Part shown: piece after piece, positions 1-10,800 of the stretch | Position numbering within the stretch: the first letter of the stretch is position 1 | Layout: each line of letters begins with the position of its first letter | Source: Takakia lepidozioides | Lineage: Eukaryota; Streptophyta; Takakiopsida; Takakiales; Takakiaceae | Assembly (NCBI GenBank): GCA_030704615.1 | Contig: CM060733.1 | Span: forward strand, 37,138,001-37,202,000 | DNA: 64,000 nucleotides | Direction: 5' to 3' | The notes under the pieces: generated by a model | Seen by the model: only the letters and a program-made list of their open reading frames with translations | Database searches by the model: none | Told to the model about the DNA's origin: nothing | Made by a program: the position numbers and the translations under genes

Positions 1-1340
1 GGAAAAGATAGACACTAGGGTTTCAAGAGCAAGCTCTAGTTGTTCATGGTGTGAAAGAGAAGCCAAAGAGCGGCACGTGCCTGGGTTGGAAACACCATAG
101 AAGGAGTACAACAAGGGTAGCTTGAGGAGCATTGAGTAGCTCAAGAGAAGCTAAGAAGTGGTTGTTCTATCCAGGTGAAATGAAGCCAAGTGGGGTTTCA
201 TTTGGCTAACAAACAAGCAAGCAAAGGCGGTGCTAGAAGAGAGTGCTTTTGCTAGTTCTATGAGTTCTTGGATTGCTCTTGGTGAAGCAAGTGGTTGATG
301 AAGCAGTGGCGCATGTGCTTTGCCTACCATATGTTTCATTAAAAGTGTATGACATCTAGGGTGTATCTGGAGGAGTATTACCTTTGGAGGATCTTTGGGG
401 GGGCCTTTGAGGAGCTTTGGTAAGACACTTGAAGAGCTCTTGAAGGGGTGTTTGGAGGACTGTTTGGAGAACTATTGGGGGTCCTTGAAGACCAATATTT
501 GGCAAATATTTAGAGCCTTTGGAGGGCTATTTGGAGGACTATTTGGGGTCCTTGGAGGCCAATATTTGGCAAATTTAAGGAGTCTTTGGTGACTTGTTTA
601 AAGGAATATTTGGGAGCCTAGAAGGCCAAGATTTGGCAGGCTCTTGGGCCCTTGGTGGACTATTTGGAGTCCAATTGTACAGGCTTTGGGGACCTTAGTG
701 AGATTGTTTGAGAGACATCTTGAGGGCTCTTGGAGAGTTATTTGAGAGATCCTGGAAAGTAGTCATGTCTGTTCGTCATGAACAAGAGCGTTCAGAGATA
801 GGGGGAGACTAGTGGGATGAGAGCATTCTGGGATTAGGAATTGCTTTAGTCTTTCTTCCCCGTAGTCTTCCACCCTCTCTGTAGGCCAAAACCTTTCCGT
901 AGGTGGAGGCAAGAGTCAGTCCGGGTGTGGGCTGGGGTGTCTTGTAGGAGCGACATTGTGGAGTATTTTTTTTGGCATGGGGGAGTTACTATCTTGATTT
1001 TCTTGTGTTTGGATCCCCCCCACACCTACATGCTTGACTGTGCGCCATGTCAGTTTTGTGATGGCGTTTGTTTTCATAGGAGGTTGGTCCGGATTTGATC
1101 ACCGGCCAATCCTAGAGCGTGCTGTCGGTGGTGAGGCTGGGGTGATGACCAGTCAAACCATCATTGTTTCTCTTATGGTGAGGCTGGGTTGATGACTAAC
1201 AGACCATAGGAGTGTTTGCGGTGGATACAGGTGCAGGTGCAGGTTTAAGTTACGAACCTAGTACTAATCTAAGCCATAGACCGCAACAGGTTCTCTACCC
1301 GGTTATCTTGTGGAGAGGGGGATTAGTGACAGGCTTACAA
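1..1340. other. No gene recognised; retroelement leader or LTR-like tract
   Basis: I see no conserved coding frame here. The stretch lies directly upstream of a gypsy gag relic, so it may be that element's LTR or leader, but I found no matching second LTR. Around 1128-1195 a short phrase, gaggctggg(g/t)tgatgac, occurs twice. A degenerate tandem array (about 380-750) is listed separately. Confidence 0.4.
380..750. repeat. Degenerate tandem repeat, TTTGGAGGACTATTTGG-like units
   Basis: Phrases such as tttggaggactatttggggt, ccttggaggccaatatttgg and caaatattt recur with substitutions and length changes across this stretch. An open frame rich in G, L and F runs through it, but its periodic composition points to repeat expansion, not a protein. 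Confidence 0.5.
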
Positions 1341-1562
1341 TAGGTGTGGTTGTGAATTTTCATCACGGAGGTACCAGTAGTTGCTGAGGGGAGTGCCGGT
1401 GCGAGTACCCGCGATACTAGTGGGTACACAAGACGAGGTGTGCGGTTTAGGCCACCTTCACCTTCGGTGTCTTCTGAGGAAGGTTCAGACTCGGAGTCAG
1501 GCTGATTCTCGCCGAGGGTGCAAGCCATTTCCGTACCATTGTTGTGGGACACGATGTAGGAG

Positions 1563-2284
1563 ATGTATGGAGCTACCAAGGGGTCACGTAGGTACTCTCA
1601 AGCTATGGGCACCATCGAGCTTGATGACTTCATACATGAGTTTGATAGTTGCTGTGATTTGCAGCAAATGCGCAATCCACAACTGTTTACGTCTTTTATG
1701 GCACGGAAGGAGCTAATCCAGCACCTTGAAGGGCCGCCCATGGATGACTACCATGAATTTAGATGGGGAAATGAGGTGGAGATTGAGGAGTTGTGACAAT
1801 ATTGGTCACCTGACTATGTCTCCATCACTAGAGGCACATCAGCAAGATCCACGGCAACAACGGTAGCAGCTACACCAGCGGCTTCTACAAGCAGCAGTGG
1901 AACAAGTGAGTCAGGATCAACTAGGACATCCACTGCAGCTCCTGCCGTTGCACCAACACATGTGTCTGCATTCAACCCGATTGTGGAGTTCTTCCAAGAG
2001 TTGAGAAGGAACTACTAGGGGGTGAGAACAAAGAAGTTGCGGAGCTTGCAAAAGTCCCAGCGAAAGCCTACTGAGAGTTTGAGGGAGGCTTACACTCGCA
2101 TGAGACGCTTGATAAATATAACCCAATGGGTTACGAGGAGAAGGGTGTGGGATGCAACTCTCCTACAAGTGGCCCAACCCACCGTAACAAATGTGTTTTT
2201 GCTAGCCGAGCGGATAGAGCTCAACATGGTGGAGGAGCGGGTGGTTATGGCCTAGGGGGTGCACTCCTCATTAAATGTACCAGC
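1563..2284 (+). pseudogene. Ty3/gypsy gag, N-terminal part (relic)
   Basis: The reading begins MYGATKGSRRYSQAMG, continues through ELDDFIHEFDSCCD and HLEGPPMDDYHEFRWG, then a Ser/Thr/Ala-rich linker, and resumes as KLRSLQKSQRKPTESLREAY and ELNMVEERVV. This is the style of the capsid-like gag region of plant Ty3/gypsy elements. Stops after EIEEL, after ELRRNY and after VVMA mark it as dead. The reading continues to about 2284 (SLNVPAT) and stops abruptly at a CACGTG. The gag segment that should come next, leading into the zinc knuckles, starts right after another CACGTG at 20760. I therefore infer that this is the 5' part of the gypsy element at 20760-26070. Confidence 0.65.
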
Positions 2285-2395
2285 CACGTGCGTGCATAGG
2301 AGGGGGTATTTTAAACCCCCCCATGTACAACATTATACATACAGAGGGGGGTTTAAAACACCTTAAATATAATTTTACAGGAGGGAGTTGTTGTC

Positions 2396-2490
2396 TTTTA
2401 AGGGGTAGTGTAGTGGTAAGAGTGACGATTTGGCCGCGATGCACCGCGGGATCATCTCTTTGTTTGTTTTTTTTTTTTTTTTTTTTTTTT
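2396..2490 (+). repeat. tRNA-like (SINE-head-like) segment followed by a T run
   Basis: The segment ggggtagtgtagtggtaagagtg resembles a pol III A box and is followed by a weak B-box-like gggatcatctc and a run of more than 20 T (about 2467-2489). Pyrimidine-rich sequence follows to about 2630. It may be a SINE remnant. I do not claim a tRNA gene. Confidence 0.25.
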
Positions 2491-3124
2491 CTCTGCGATC
2501 TTTCTCCCCTTCCCTCCCGCCGCTTTATCTTTTCCCTCTCCTCCTCTCATCTCCTCTCCACTCCTCTCTCGCGTTCGCCTTCCCTTCCGCGGGCTTTCTC
2601 TTTTCCCTCCTCTCCTCTCCCCTCCTCTCCACAAGGCATGGTATTCTTCCTGATGTTTACAAGGTTTAGGGGAGAGTTTAGGGAAGCGATCCTTTTGGGT
2701 TGATGAAATGGCAAATCCTCCATGGGTCATGACACAAGGTCAAGGACAATGTGGTGAGGGCACCTTCTTCTTCAACCTATTTCAGCCTGTCTTGCCCTCT
2801 CAACAGAGTCAGCCCTGAATTTGCAGCACTGAGCAGACCTGGCATGAGTTTTTAGAAGATTGACAATGGTGGGACAACTACAATTGCAAGGTGTGTCGTT
2901 TTCTTAAGGTACGATGTGAAGATTTTTTTCCATCCTGCTATTGCGGGCTCTTGCCTCCTGTTAGTACCTGATTTGGTATTCTTCCAGATGTTTACAAGGT
3001 TCTTGGGAGAGTCAGCTTGTTCTAAGCAGGCCGTGCTTAGCTGCACCGTGGTGGTTCTCACTGACCAATCCGTCGTTACCTGACTACAGACAAGTATGCA
3101 CACACAAGAGGTCATCTTTTGATC

Positions 3125-3300
3125 TCAATCCAAACCAGGAAGTGGTCAGAGGTACCAATATCAGTTCTGTCGATCAACACATTGGCACACTGGGGGAACA
3201 GATTTTTGTCCATTATGATATAGTCCACAATGGAACGTTTAGGGTTTGGGATTTCTCACGAGTCCACTGCACTTGGTCACCTACAGTTGAAGTCCTTGCC
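3125..3300 (-). pseudogene. LINE-type endonuclease (EEP fold) C-terminal fragment
   Basis: On the minus strand an open stretch reads NPKRSIVDYIIMDKNLF, then NVLIDRTDIGTSDHFLVW and IEIK. The spaced ...DYI... and ...SDHFLVW... motifs are the end of the endonuclease/exonuclease/phosphatase domain of non-LTR retrotransposons, including the catalytic SDH. Only this short part is recognisable. No reverse transcriptase follows, so it is a scrap. Confidence 0.55.
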
Positions 3301-3804
3301 CTTGGTTGTCTTCCTAGAGCGCCCCATTGAATCACCAATGTGTAAGACCGCTCTCCAGCCAGTCAAGGGATGAACTTCTTTGAGATTGAATTGATGTGGG
3401 ACTCTATTAGAAGCACTTTTGGTCATTGCAACCTTCAACGTACACATGTTATCAATGAGAGAACCCCGGACAGTGTATCAGAAAATGAATATTGTCTTCA
3501 GATTGCAGTAGCGGCACAATTGATAAAATCAGGCACTGCTGATGAAGGCACCTTCTTCAACACATTTCACCCTGTTTTCCCCTCCTATCAGAATCGGCCC
3601 TAAATTTTCATGTTGAATTATGCAAGTTAGCTGGTTGAGTGAATCTAGGATAGTCTGGAATGACTTTGACATGATACTGCCAATGTGACAACAGGATAGT
3701 ATCCAGAAACAGGTAACAAAGACGAGGAGAAGTTGTGGAATGAATATTTTTCTAACCCTAGACAATGGTGGCACAACCGAGGCAAAAAGGTGAATGCCTA
3801 TCAG

Positions 3805-4545
3805 ATTACCAGATGTCATTCTGAACACTGCCCCTGCCCTGGTGGACATGTAGCCAAATGTGGGTGCATCGAGGATAAGGGATCAGTGTTCAACTCTATG
3901 GCTGAACGAGATGTGGTGTTGTGGAGTGCGATGCTTGCAGGGTATGCACAGCAGGGGTGCGGGATGGAGGCTCCAACCTTTGAGCAAATGATGGGGGAAG
4001 GGGTGAAGGCCGCCGATATAACGTTTGTGTAAGTTTGCAGTGCGTATGGCAGCCCTGGAAAAAGGCAAAGAGATCCCTGGTGACATCATCAAATCTGCAA
4101 TTGTACCAAAATTTGTCATCCTGAACATTGCTCCGGTGGCCATGTATGCCAAATGTGGGAGCATTGAGGATGCCAAGGGAGTGTTCAACACTTTGGCTGA
4201 ATGAGATGTGGTGTCGTGGAACGCGATGCTTGCAGGGTGTGCAGAGCAGGAGCGCGAGATGGGGCTTTGGAGACCTGAAAGCAGATGATGGGGGATGGGG
4301 TGAAGCTCGACCCCATCATGTTTGTGTGCGTTTGCAGTGCGTGTGCAAGCCTGCAGCCCTGGAAAAGGGCAAAGAGGTGCATGGTTGCATCACCAAAGCT
4401 GGAATTGTACCAGATCTGATTATTAACAATACCCTTGTGGACGTGTATGCCATTGTGGGAGCATTGAGGATGCGGAGGGAGTGTTCAACACTATGGCTGA
4501 ACAAGGTGGTGTCGTGGAGCACGATTCATCCAAGAGGTTGATTTT
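3805..4545 (+). pseudogene. PPR-repeat relic 1 (degenerate)
   Basis: PPR signatures are plain but broken: AKCGCIEDKGSVFNSMAERD, VVLWSAMLAGYAQQGCGM and FEQMMGEGVKAADITFV (3850-4030). A second round in shifting frames has QMMGDGVKLDPIMFVCVCSA (about 4280-4340). Stops interrupt nearly every repeat. PPR proteins are organellar RNA-binding proteins, and the L/S-type repeats match the DYW-tailed fragment at 19763-20109. This copy sits inside the OSB-like relic and resembles the PPR copies at 5057 and 6207, so it is part of a local duplicated PPR cluster. Confidence 0.75.
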
Positions 4546-5056
4546 AAACACAAGATTACTTCTGATTCCCTGCGGATCAATAGCTACAAGAAAGTTGCAT
4601 GGGTAGATGGTCAACTGGAAACAGCAGCGGCAGGAGTGCATTTGATAGAACAAGGCGCTACTAATGAAGGTACCTTCTTCAACACATTTCAGCCCGTTTT
4701 TCTCTGTTATCAGAGTTTTTCCCTATTCTTTCCTGAATGAGCATGGATAGAGTGTGGGTCCAGATTCATCCAAGAGGGCTGGACTTCAAGCTTCAGATCA
4801 CCTTGATTCCATGTGGGGGTCAGTAGCTATAAGAAACCTGCATGGGTAGATGGTCAACTAAAGGCAGTAGCTGCAGCGGCACAGTTGATAAAATCAGGCA
4901 CCTCAACCACGACCACAGCTTCTGAAAGAGGATCAAGAGAGGGAGTCCACAATGCCTCTTCTGGCACTTCTGGGCATGTGAAGATACTTTAAGCGACAGC
5001 CTGACAGAGGCTCTACAGACTCTAAACCAAGGAGGCATTTCAGCAGATTCAAATAT

Positions 5057-5684
5057 GTGTCTGTCTCTTGCTTAAGTGCATCAAGATGGACGGTCTCGAA
5101 GCTGGAAAGCAGGTGCACACTCACATTATCCAAAGTGGATTCACGCCAAATGTTTTTCTACTCAACACCCTTGTCAACCTGTATGTTAAGTGCCGGCCCA
5201 TCAGGGATGCTCACCAAGTGTTCAACAGAATGCCTCAATGATCTTTGATCACGTGGAATATTATGTTGAAAGGATTTACCAAGCATAGGTGTGGTAGGAA
5301 TGTTTTGGAGACATATGAGCAAATGATGTGCGAAGCGGTGAAGCCCAACCACATCACATTTGTTTGTGTTTGCAATGCGTGTGAAAGCCTGGGAGCAAGC
5401 TGGAATTGTACCAGATGTCATCTTGAACACTGCCCTTGTGGACATGTTTGCCAAATGTGGGTGCGTTAAGGATGTGAGGGGAGTTTTCAACACTCTGGCT
5501 GAACGAGATGTGGTGTCGTGGAACGTGATGCTTGCAAGGTATGCAAAACAGGGGCACGGGATGGAGGCTTTGGAGACCTATGAGCAAATGATGGGGGAAG
5601 GGGTGAAGCCTAACCACATCACAAGGCATTTCACCAGATTCAGATATGTATGTCTGTCTCTTGCTTAAGTGCATCAAGATGGAG
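5057..5684 (+). pseudogene. PPR-repeat relic 2 (interrupted by the MITE)
   Basis: The reading includes LEAGKQVHTHIIQSGFTPNV and FLLNTLVNLYVKCRP in shifted frames, then DAHQVFNRMPQ-stop-SLITWNIML at about 5205-5265. It goes on to VPDVILNTALVDMFAKCGC and AERDVVSWNVMLARYAKQGH, then [19 protein letters not shown] (about 5405-5620). These are P/L/S-type pentatricopeptide repeats. A terminal segment near 5625-5690 again begins a leader-like phrase, but is cut by the MITE at 5693 and resumes at 6207. Stops and frameshifts make this a pseudogene. It is a near-duplicate of the copy at 6207-6839. Confidence 0.8.
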
Positions 5685-5692
5685 GTCTGGAA

Positions 5693-6199
5693 CAGTGTTG
5701 GACTGGTATATATGTGAAGGACTAGTACATAATACTGGTATATGCACTGGTATTAGATACCAGACCAGTCTGGTATCATTTGGGAGAATACTTGGTCAGA
5801 TACCAGACCAGGCTGGTATCAGTTCTTTCATACCAGCCACAATACCCGTACTCCCCCATCATCTTCCTCATTTACTCTAGTATGTATACTGAATTAATTT
5901 ATGTGTACATATGCCTATATATTCGTACTTAATGTATATTTACTTCTTATGTATATTTTATTTGTTTTCACTTGATACTTGCTACTTGACAAATTTGTAA
6001 CTCAAGATGGCTTTGGAATGATACCAGAGTTGATATCTCATACCAGCTGGTGTTGTGGTCATGATACTCATATTCATACCAGTATCTGGAAAAAAATACA
6101 TCCACCATTATAGAGACCAGACTGGTATGAAAGTTTTGTGATACGCCTGGTACGAGGACCAGTCTGGTATGTAAAAAACTTGATACCAGTCCAACACTG
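5693..6199. mobile_element. Non-autonomous hAT-like MITE, 507 bp, 8-bp TSD
   Basis: The element starts CAGTGTTGGACTGGTAT and ends with the exact reverse complement, ATACCAGTCCAACACTG, giving perfect 17-bp inverted repeats. It is flanked by the direct 8-bp repeat GTCTGGAA (5685-5692 and 6200-6207). CAG...CTG ends and an 8-bp target duplication are hAT superfamily hallmarks. There is no transposase frame. The interior repeats atacca(g) / ctggtat words, including the palindrome accagactggtat, as subterminal repeats. It is inserted in a PPR relic. A partial inverted copy lies at 58650-58870. Confidence 0.93.
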
Positions 6200-6206
6200 G
6201 TCTGGA

Positions 6207-6839
6207 AGTTGGAAAACAGGTGCATACTCACATCATCCAAAGTGGATTCACGTCAAATGTTTTTCTTCTCAACACCCTTGTCAACATGTATGTTATGTGC
6301 GGGAGCATCATTGATGCTCACCAAGTGTTCAACAGAATGCCTCAACGATCTTTGATCACGTGGAATATAATGTTAGCAGGATGCAATGCGTGTGCAAGCC
6401 TGGGAGCTCTGGAAAAGGGGAAAGAGGTCCATGGTGACATTGTCAAAGCTGGAATTGTACCAGATGTCATTCTGAACACTCCTCTGGTGGACATGTATGC
6501 CAAATGTGGGTGCATTAAGGATGCGAAGGGAGTTTCCATGGCTGAACGAGATGTGGTGTCGTGGAGTGCGATGCTTGCAGGGTATGCACAGCAGGGACAT
6601 GGTATGGAGGCTTTGGAGACCTATGATCAAATGATGGGGGAAGGGGTGAAGCCCGACCACATCACGTTTGTGTACATTTGCAATGCGTGTGTAAGTCTGT
6701 CAGCTTTGGAAAAGGGCAAAGAGATCCATGGCGACATTGTTAGATCTGCAATTGTATCAAATGTCATTCTGAACAGTACCCTTGTGAACATGTATGAAGG
6801 GAGTGTTCGACGGTATGGCTGAACGAGATGTGTTGTTGT
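6207..6839 (+). pseudogene. PPR relic 3, 5' part; split from its DYW tail by the CACTA
   Basis: One frame (from 6220) runs about 200 residues: MHTHIIQSGFTSNVFLLNTL, DAHQVFNRMPQRSLITWNIM, LEKGKEVHGDIVKAGIVPDV, AERDVVSWSAMLAGYAQQGH, then GEGVKPDHITFVYICNACVS. These are tandem L/S/P-type PPR repeats. Near 6794 a deletion removes the helix after LVNMY and shifts the frame; the neighbouring frame then reads KGVFDGMAERDVLL right up to the CACTA end at 6839. The repeat resumes across the transposon as [20 protein letters not shown] at 19763. The CACTA therefore entered one PPR repeat, probably after the gene had started to decay. Confidence 0.88.
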
Positions 6840-6856
6840 CACTAGAAGCATTCGTG
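6840..6856 (+). repeat. CACTA left terminal inverted repeat
   Basis: This 17-bp end pairs with 19746-19762. The CACTAG start and adjacent TGT duplication fix the boundary to the base. Confidence 0.95.
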
Positions 6857-7863
6857 CCTTTTCCGAATCGACTGCATGTCCGCGACCACTCCGGGAACCA
6901 CTTGGTAGTAAACGGGACTACTGGAGAGTCGAAACAGACAATGTGGGCCCACGGGGGCATTTCAGACTGCGGACAGAAGTGGGGTCATCGACTCCGGAGT
7001 CGTAGCAGAATTCCGGGCTATTTTACGAATTGCGTAAATACATAAAATTTGAAAAAGCCAAATTTACAAGAGGTTGTAATTACTGCACATGCGACTACAA
7101 ATTTCCTTTCCTAATTCGATTAATGGAATAAAGATATTTATTCATTAAAGTGAATATGTAGTCGACTCAACGACTCCATGAACCACTGCGCATTCATTAC
7201 ACCCATGATTCGACAGCACATTTGCTGACGTGGCTTTCACAAAAAGAGGTAAACCAAATGTGGCCTTGGGGGAATAGATATTTTAATACGTGTTGCCTCC
7301 ACCTGGCAGAGACAGGGATGCAAGTGCTTCGTCGGACATGGCGGGATGTGGGAATGTGAATCCTGACACGGTAAGGCCTTCGTATACTGTGAGCGCGCGT
7401 AGTGGCTTCTCAGAAGGGTGCAACATCGAGGTCTTGGTCATTCAACATTTACAGAATGTGCTGGATGGAGACACGATGGAGCACGCATACGGGCATGCCC
7501 TTCTGGTATCAATTCCCAAGTATCCACGCAAGGTGAGGCTGCTGAATTGGGTTTTTGCCCGTCTAGTTTTCTGATAGCATGCTCGAAACGTTCTTAGTGC
7601 CATTGAGTGGCCTTGCAATAATTTGAGGTGTAACTGCTTTTCCATTTCTCAAGTTATGAAGAAGACATCTTAGAAGAAGATCGCAAAGACGTCAAGGCTA
7701 AAGGATATGCCCTTTGGTTCTGAACTACAATCATACTGGAAATATAGGTTTGTTCACAAGACAGTACGGACCACATTCCGGGACATTATCGATACTATTA
7801 ACTGTCTCGCCCTTGCGCGCTTGTAGGACTATACAAAATGGGTTCTAAGGACAGTAAGAGTCC
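6857..7863. other. CACTA left subterminal region; one unidentified ORF
   Basis: Repeated cgact and agtcg words (for example tagtcgactcaacgactcc near 7155) fit subterminal transposase-binding repeats. A 94-codon plus-strand frame at 7290-7574 (VLVIQHLQNVLDGDTMEHAY) resembles nothing I recognise. No conserved gene is otherwise visible. Confidence 0.4.
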
Positions 7864-10800
7864 TTAGCACAGCTCTCGTCTACGAGCTGCCGGCTCCAAA
7901 GAATCTTCCCCTTCACTGCCCACATCTGCAATTTGCCTTGCGGTAATTACCAACCTTGGAATGTCTTCCTCATTAAAGATAACTGCTCCTTCCAAAGAGA
8001 TTGGTTCGGCCGTATCTGGTAGATTTTGTGGTTCCCTCAGACCCTCGTGGTCGGCATTCTCCCCTAGGTCCAGATCCTGGACGTCGGCCATGACTCGTTT
8101 GGCCCGGGGGTCCTTGTGAAGAACCACCTTCCATCCCGGCGCATGGGTGTCATCTGAAAAGAAAACTTGCTCAACTTGCGATGGGAAGATGAATGGCTCT
8201 TCATCTTGTGGTAGCATTTTTCTGAAATCAGCAAGGAGGAACCCGTACTCATCCCGTTTCATGGTGGCATCTTTTACCCAAGAACAACGGAATAGAATTG
8301 GCTTCACAAGACCATAGTCTAGTTTAAGGATCTCTTTGATTACTCCTACATATTGCACAGGGCATGAAATTGGATTTCGATCTCGTGCACAGCTCCTACT
8401 CTCTTGTTCAAAAAATGATGCCACTCCGCTGTCATAAGTCACCAGGAGGCTGGTGTTGGCATCGTCCACTCTATAATGATTGCCATATGCTTTCATTGAC
8501 CGGTACAAAGTGGCAATAAGCCCTGGGGGGAATGACAGACTCACCATGCCCTCATCTGGGTCCTCGTTCTCTGATGCGTACACTACAATTGCAGATCTGA
8601 CCCACACTGTAAAGGGCTGCAGCTCCTCCATTGTTGTGGGGTACTCCACCGGGGATATGCGCCTACGACCGCCCCTCCGCCATGCTTTTGCAAATGCACT
8701 CCGTTCCGTTTTCAGGCGGACCTTCTCCGCTGCGTACTTTCTGGCAGAAACCAAATAGAAACTGCAACTTAGTCCCCCTGACCAACACCGTGTTGTACAT
8801 GCATGCCACATGCAGAGTGTGTGTCCTTTCAAGCACACTGTAGTGATGCAGCCTACTTCATAATCACTTGCAAGCAACAACCAAGATCTACGAAACACCC
8901 TCTGTAGTCGTCTGAAGCACCCTGTTAGTACACGATCCCACTCCCATAGTGACCGGAATGACTTGTGACAATATATATGTAATTCCAGCATACAAAGACC
9001 ATTAAGAATAGCACAGGAGGGATGTAAGTTGGCACCCACTGTCTCCATGGTGTCATGGTTGTTGTGTTGTTCAGCACATAATCATGTGCCACATCCCGAA
9101 GGCGCGGGCTCATGGCACGCTTTGTTCCACCACCTTCTAGGACCTCGCCTACAACTCCTTCTTCCTCGTTCTCGTCCCACACCCGTCGTTGTATTGCATC
9201 AAATGAAGACATATACTCTGTCATGAAGCCTAGGGCTTTGTCGCGGATGTAGCCCTCCGCCATACTCCCCTCTGGCCGTGCCATGTTGCGTACATACCCC
9301 TTCAGATCCTTCATGTACCTCTCCACGGGGTACATCCACCGGCTGGCTACGGGCCCACACACATGCAACTCCTCTACAAGATGCACTAGCAAGTGCGTCA
9401 TGACGTCAAAGAATGATGGAGGGAATTCTTTCTCCAGCAAACATAGGGTTATAGCCACATCCTCATGCAACGATGTAATGTCCCTCGGATCCCACACCTT
9501 CGCACAAATCTTCCTAAACACTCGACTTACACGCATTATGGCTGTTCGAGGACCTGGCGCCATCGTACCCCAAATGCACACTGGCAAAATCTGTTGCATC
9601 ATCACGTGTAGATCATGTGACTTCATCCCCGACCATTTCTTGTTTATGGCATGCTTTTGGAAAGCACCCGAGAATCCGGTTGGCACTTTCATGGCTCCCA
9701 ATGTCTTCAAAAAATCCTCTTGCTCTGATTTGGTCAGGACGTATGATGCTGCTGGCATGAGCACTTTGCCTGGTCTATTTGGATCAGGCCTTAGCCACAG
9801 ATGTGACCGTATCCCTTCAATCTCCATGTCATTTCGTACGTTTATCGTATCCTTCTCCCCAAAGATAGTCTTCAGAATGTTCTCGCAGAAGTTCTTCTCA
9901 CAATGCATGGGGTCCAGGAGGTACCGCTGCAAGAGGTTCTGAAATGCCAAATGTCCTCCCATGAGACCAAGTTCTATGGGCAAAAAAAGTAGAATATGTG
10001 ACAGAAGTTGTCCATGTTACTACATTTTGCTTTGTTGAAAAGAGAATGGCACCAAATGTTGTGACACCAGAGGAGACATTGCAATTTGCAAAGGAGAAAG
10101 AGGCGTTCATGGAGATTGGAGGGAGAGACGGAAGTAGTGCGGATCCAGCCATGGAGCACGGGGTGAAGCGCCGGACAATCCTTTGGGATTTGCCATACTG
10201 GAAGGTGCATGAATCCCCCCCCCCCCCCATTCACTCACTTTCTTTCACATTGTGCTTCCTGGAATTACCTTTACTGTCAGGAGTCCTTCCACCAACTCCT
10301 AAGTCAGTGTAACTACTATGCAGTAGATGTTGAAGTCGTACACCTCACTGTGGAGAGGATCGTGGAGTTGATTGAAGTGCCTTCCTGCCTGTCGGTAGGG
10401 GTGGTTTCTTGCAAGGTAACGTCGATGCCCCATGTATATTGTCTTCCCTAGTGGCTTTGAGTGCCGTGAATCCACATAGGGCCCACAAATGGGGCACCCT
10501 TTGTAGCCCTTCGTCTTGCAACCCGCAACAAGGCCATATGCGGGGAAATCGTGGATTGACCACATGAGTATGGCACGGAGGGTGAAACTCCGTTGCCCTA
10601 CTGGTTTCAAAATGTCGTAAGCTTCAACTCCAATCCATAGTTCCTGTAGCTCTTCAATCAATGGTTGCAAATACACATCTATGTTTGCATTTGTCACGGA
10701 CTCCTTGCCTGGAATCAAGAGAGACAACATGACAAAGAATTTCTTTGTTGTCAACCATGGTGGCAGGTTGTATGCCACCAACTGCACGGGCCATGTGGAC

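Larger units (their letters stand above)
2833..4960 (+). pseudogene. Organellar ssDNA-binding protein (OSB)-like relic, PDF-motif pieces
   Basis: Plant OSB proteins bind single-stranded DNA in organelles and carry 'PDF' motifs with the pattern W-x-x-F-F-x-x-P-x-x-W-W-D-N-R ... DFKHK. Here QTWHEFLED-stop-QWWDNYNCK lies at about 2833-2890, and LWNEYFSNPRQWWHNRGKK at about 3730-3790. DFKHKITSDSLRINSYKK followed by AWVDGQLETA lies at about 4537-4625, and SYKKPAWVDGQL recurs at about 4823-4860. A second repeated phrase, LIKSGTADEGTFFNTF, occurs at about 3520 and in diverged form at about 4640 and 2760. The second motif is cut by PPR-derived sequence (about 3805-4525) between its WWHNR and DFKHK halves. 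Stops and breaks throughout mark it as dead. The family call rests on motif memory, not an alignment. Confidence 0.5.

Noticed and set aside
2396-2460. Functional tRNA gene
   Set aside because: It has A-box-like sequence but no B box at the right distance and no cloverleaf pairing that I could fold.
8480-9942. Plus-strand open frames of 92 to 219 codons
   Set aside because: They are antisense shadows of the CACTA transposase, whose minus-strand reading carries all the recognisable motifs.
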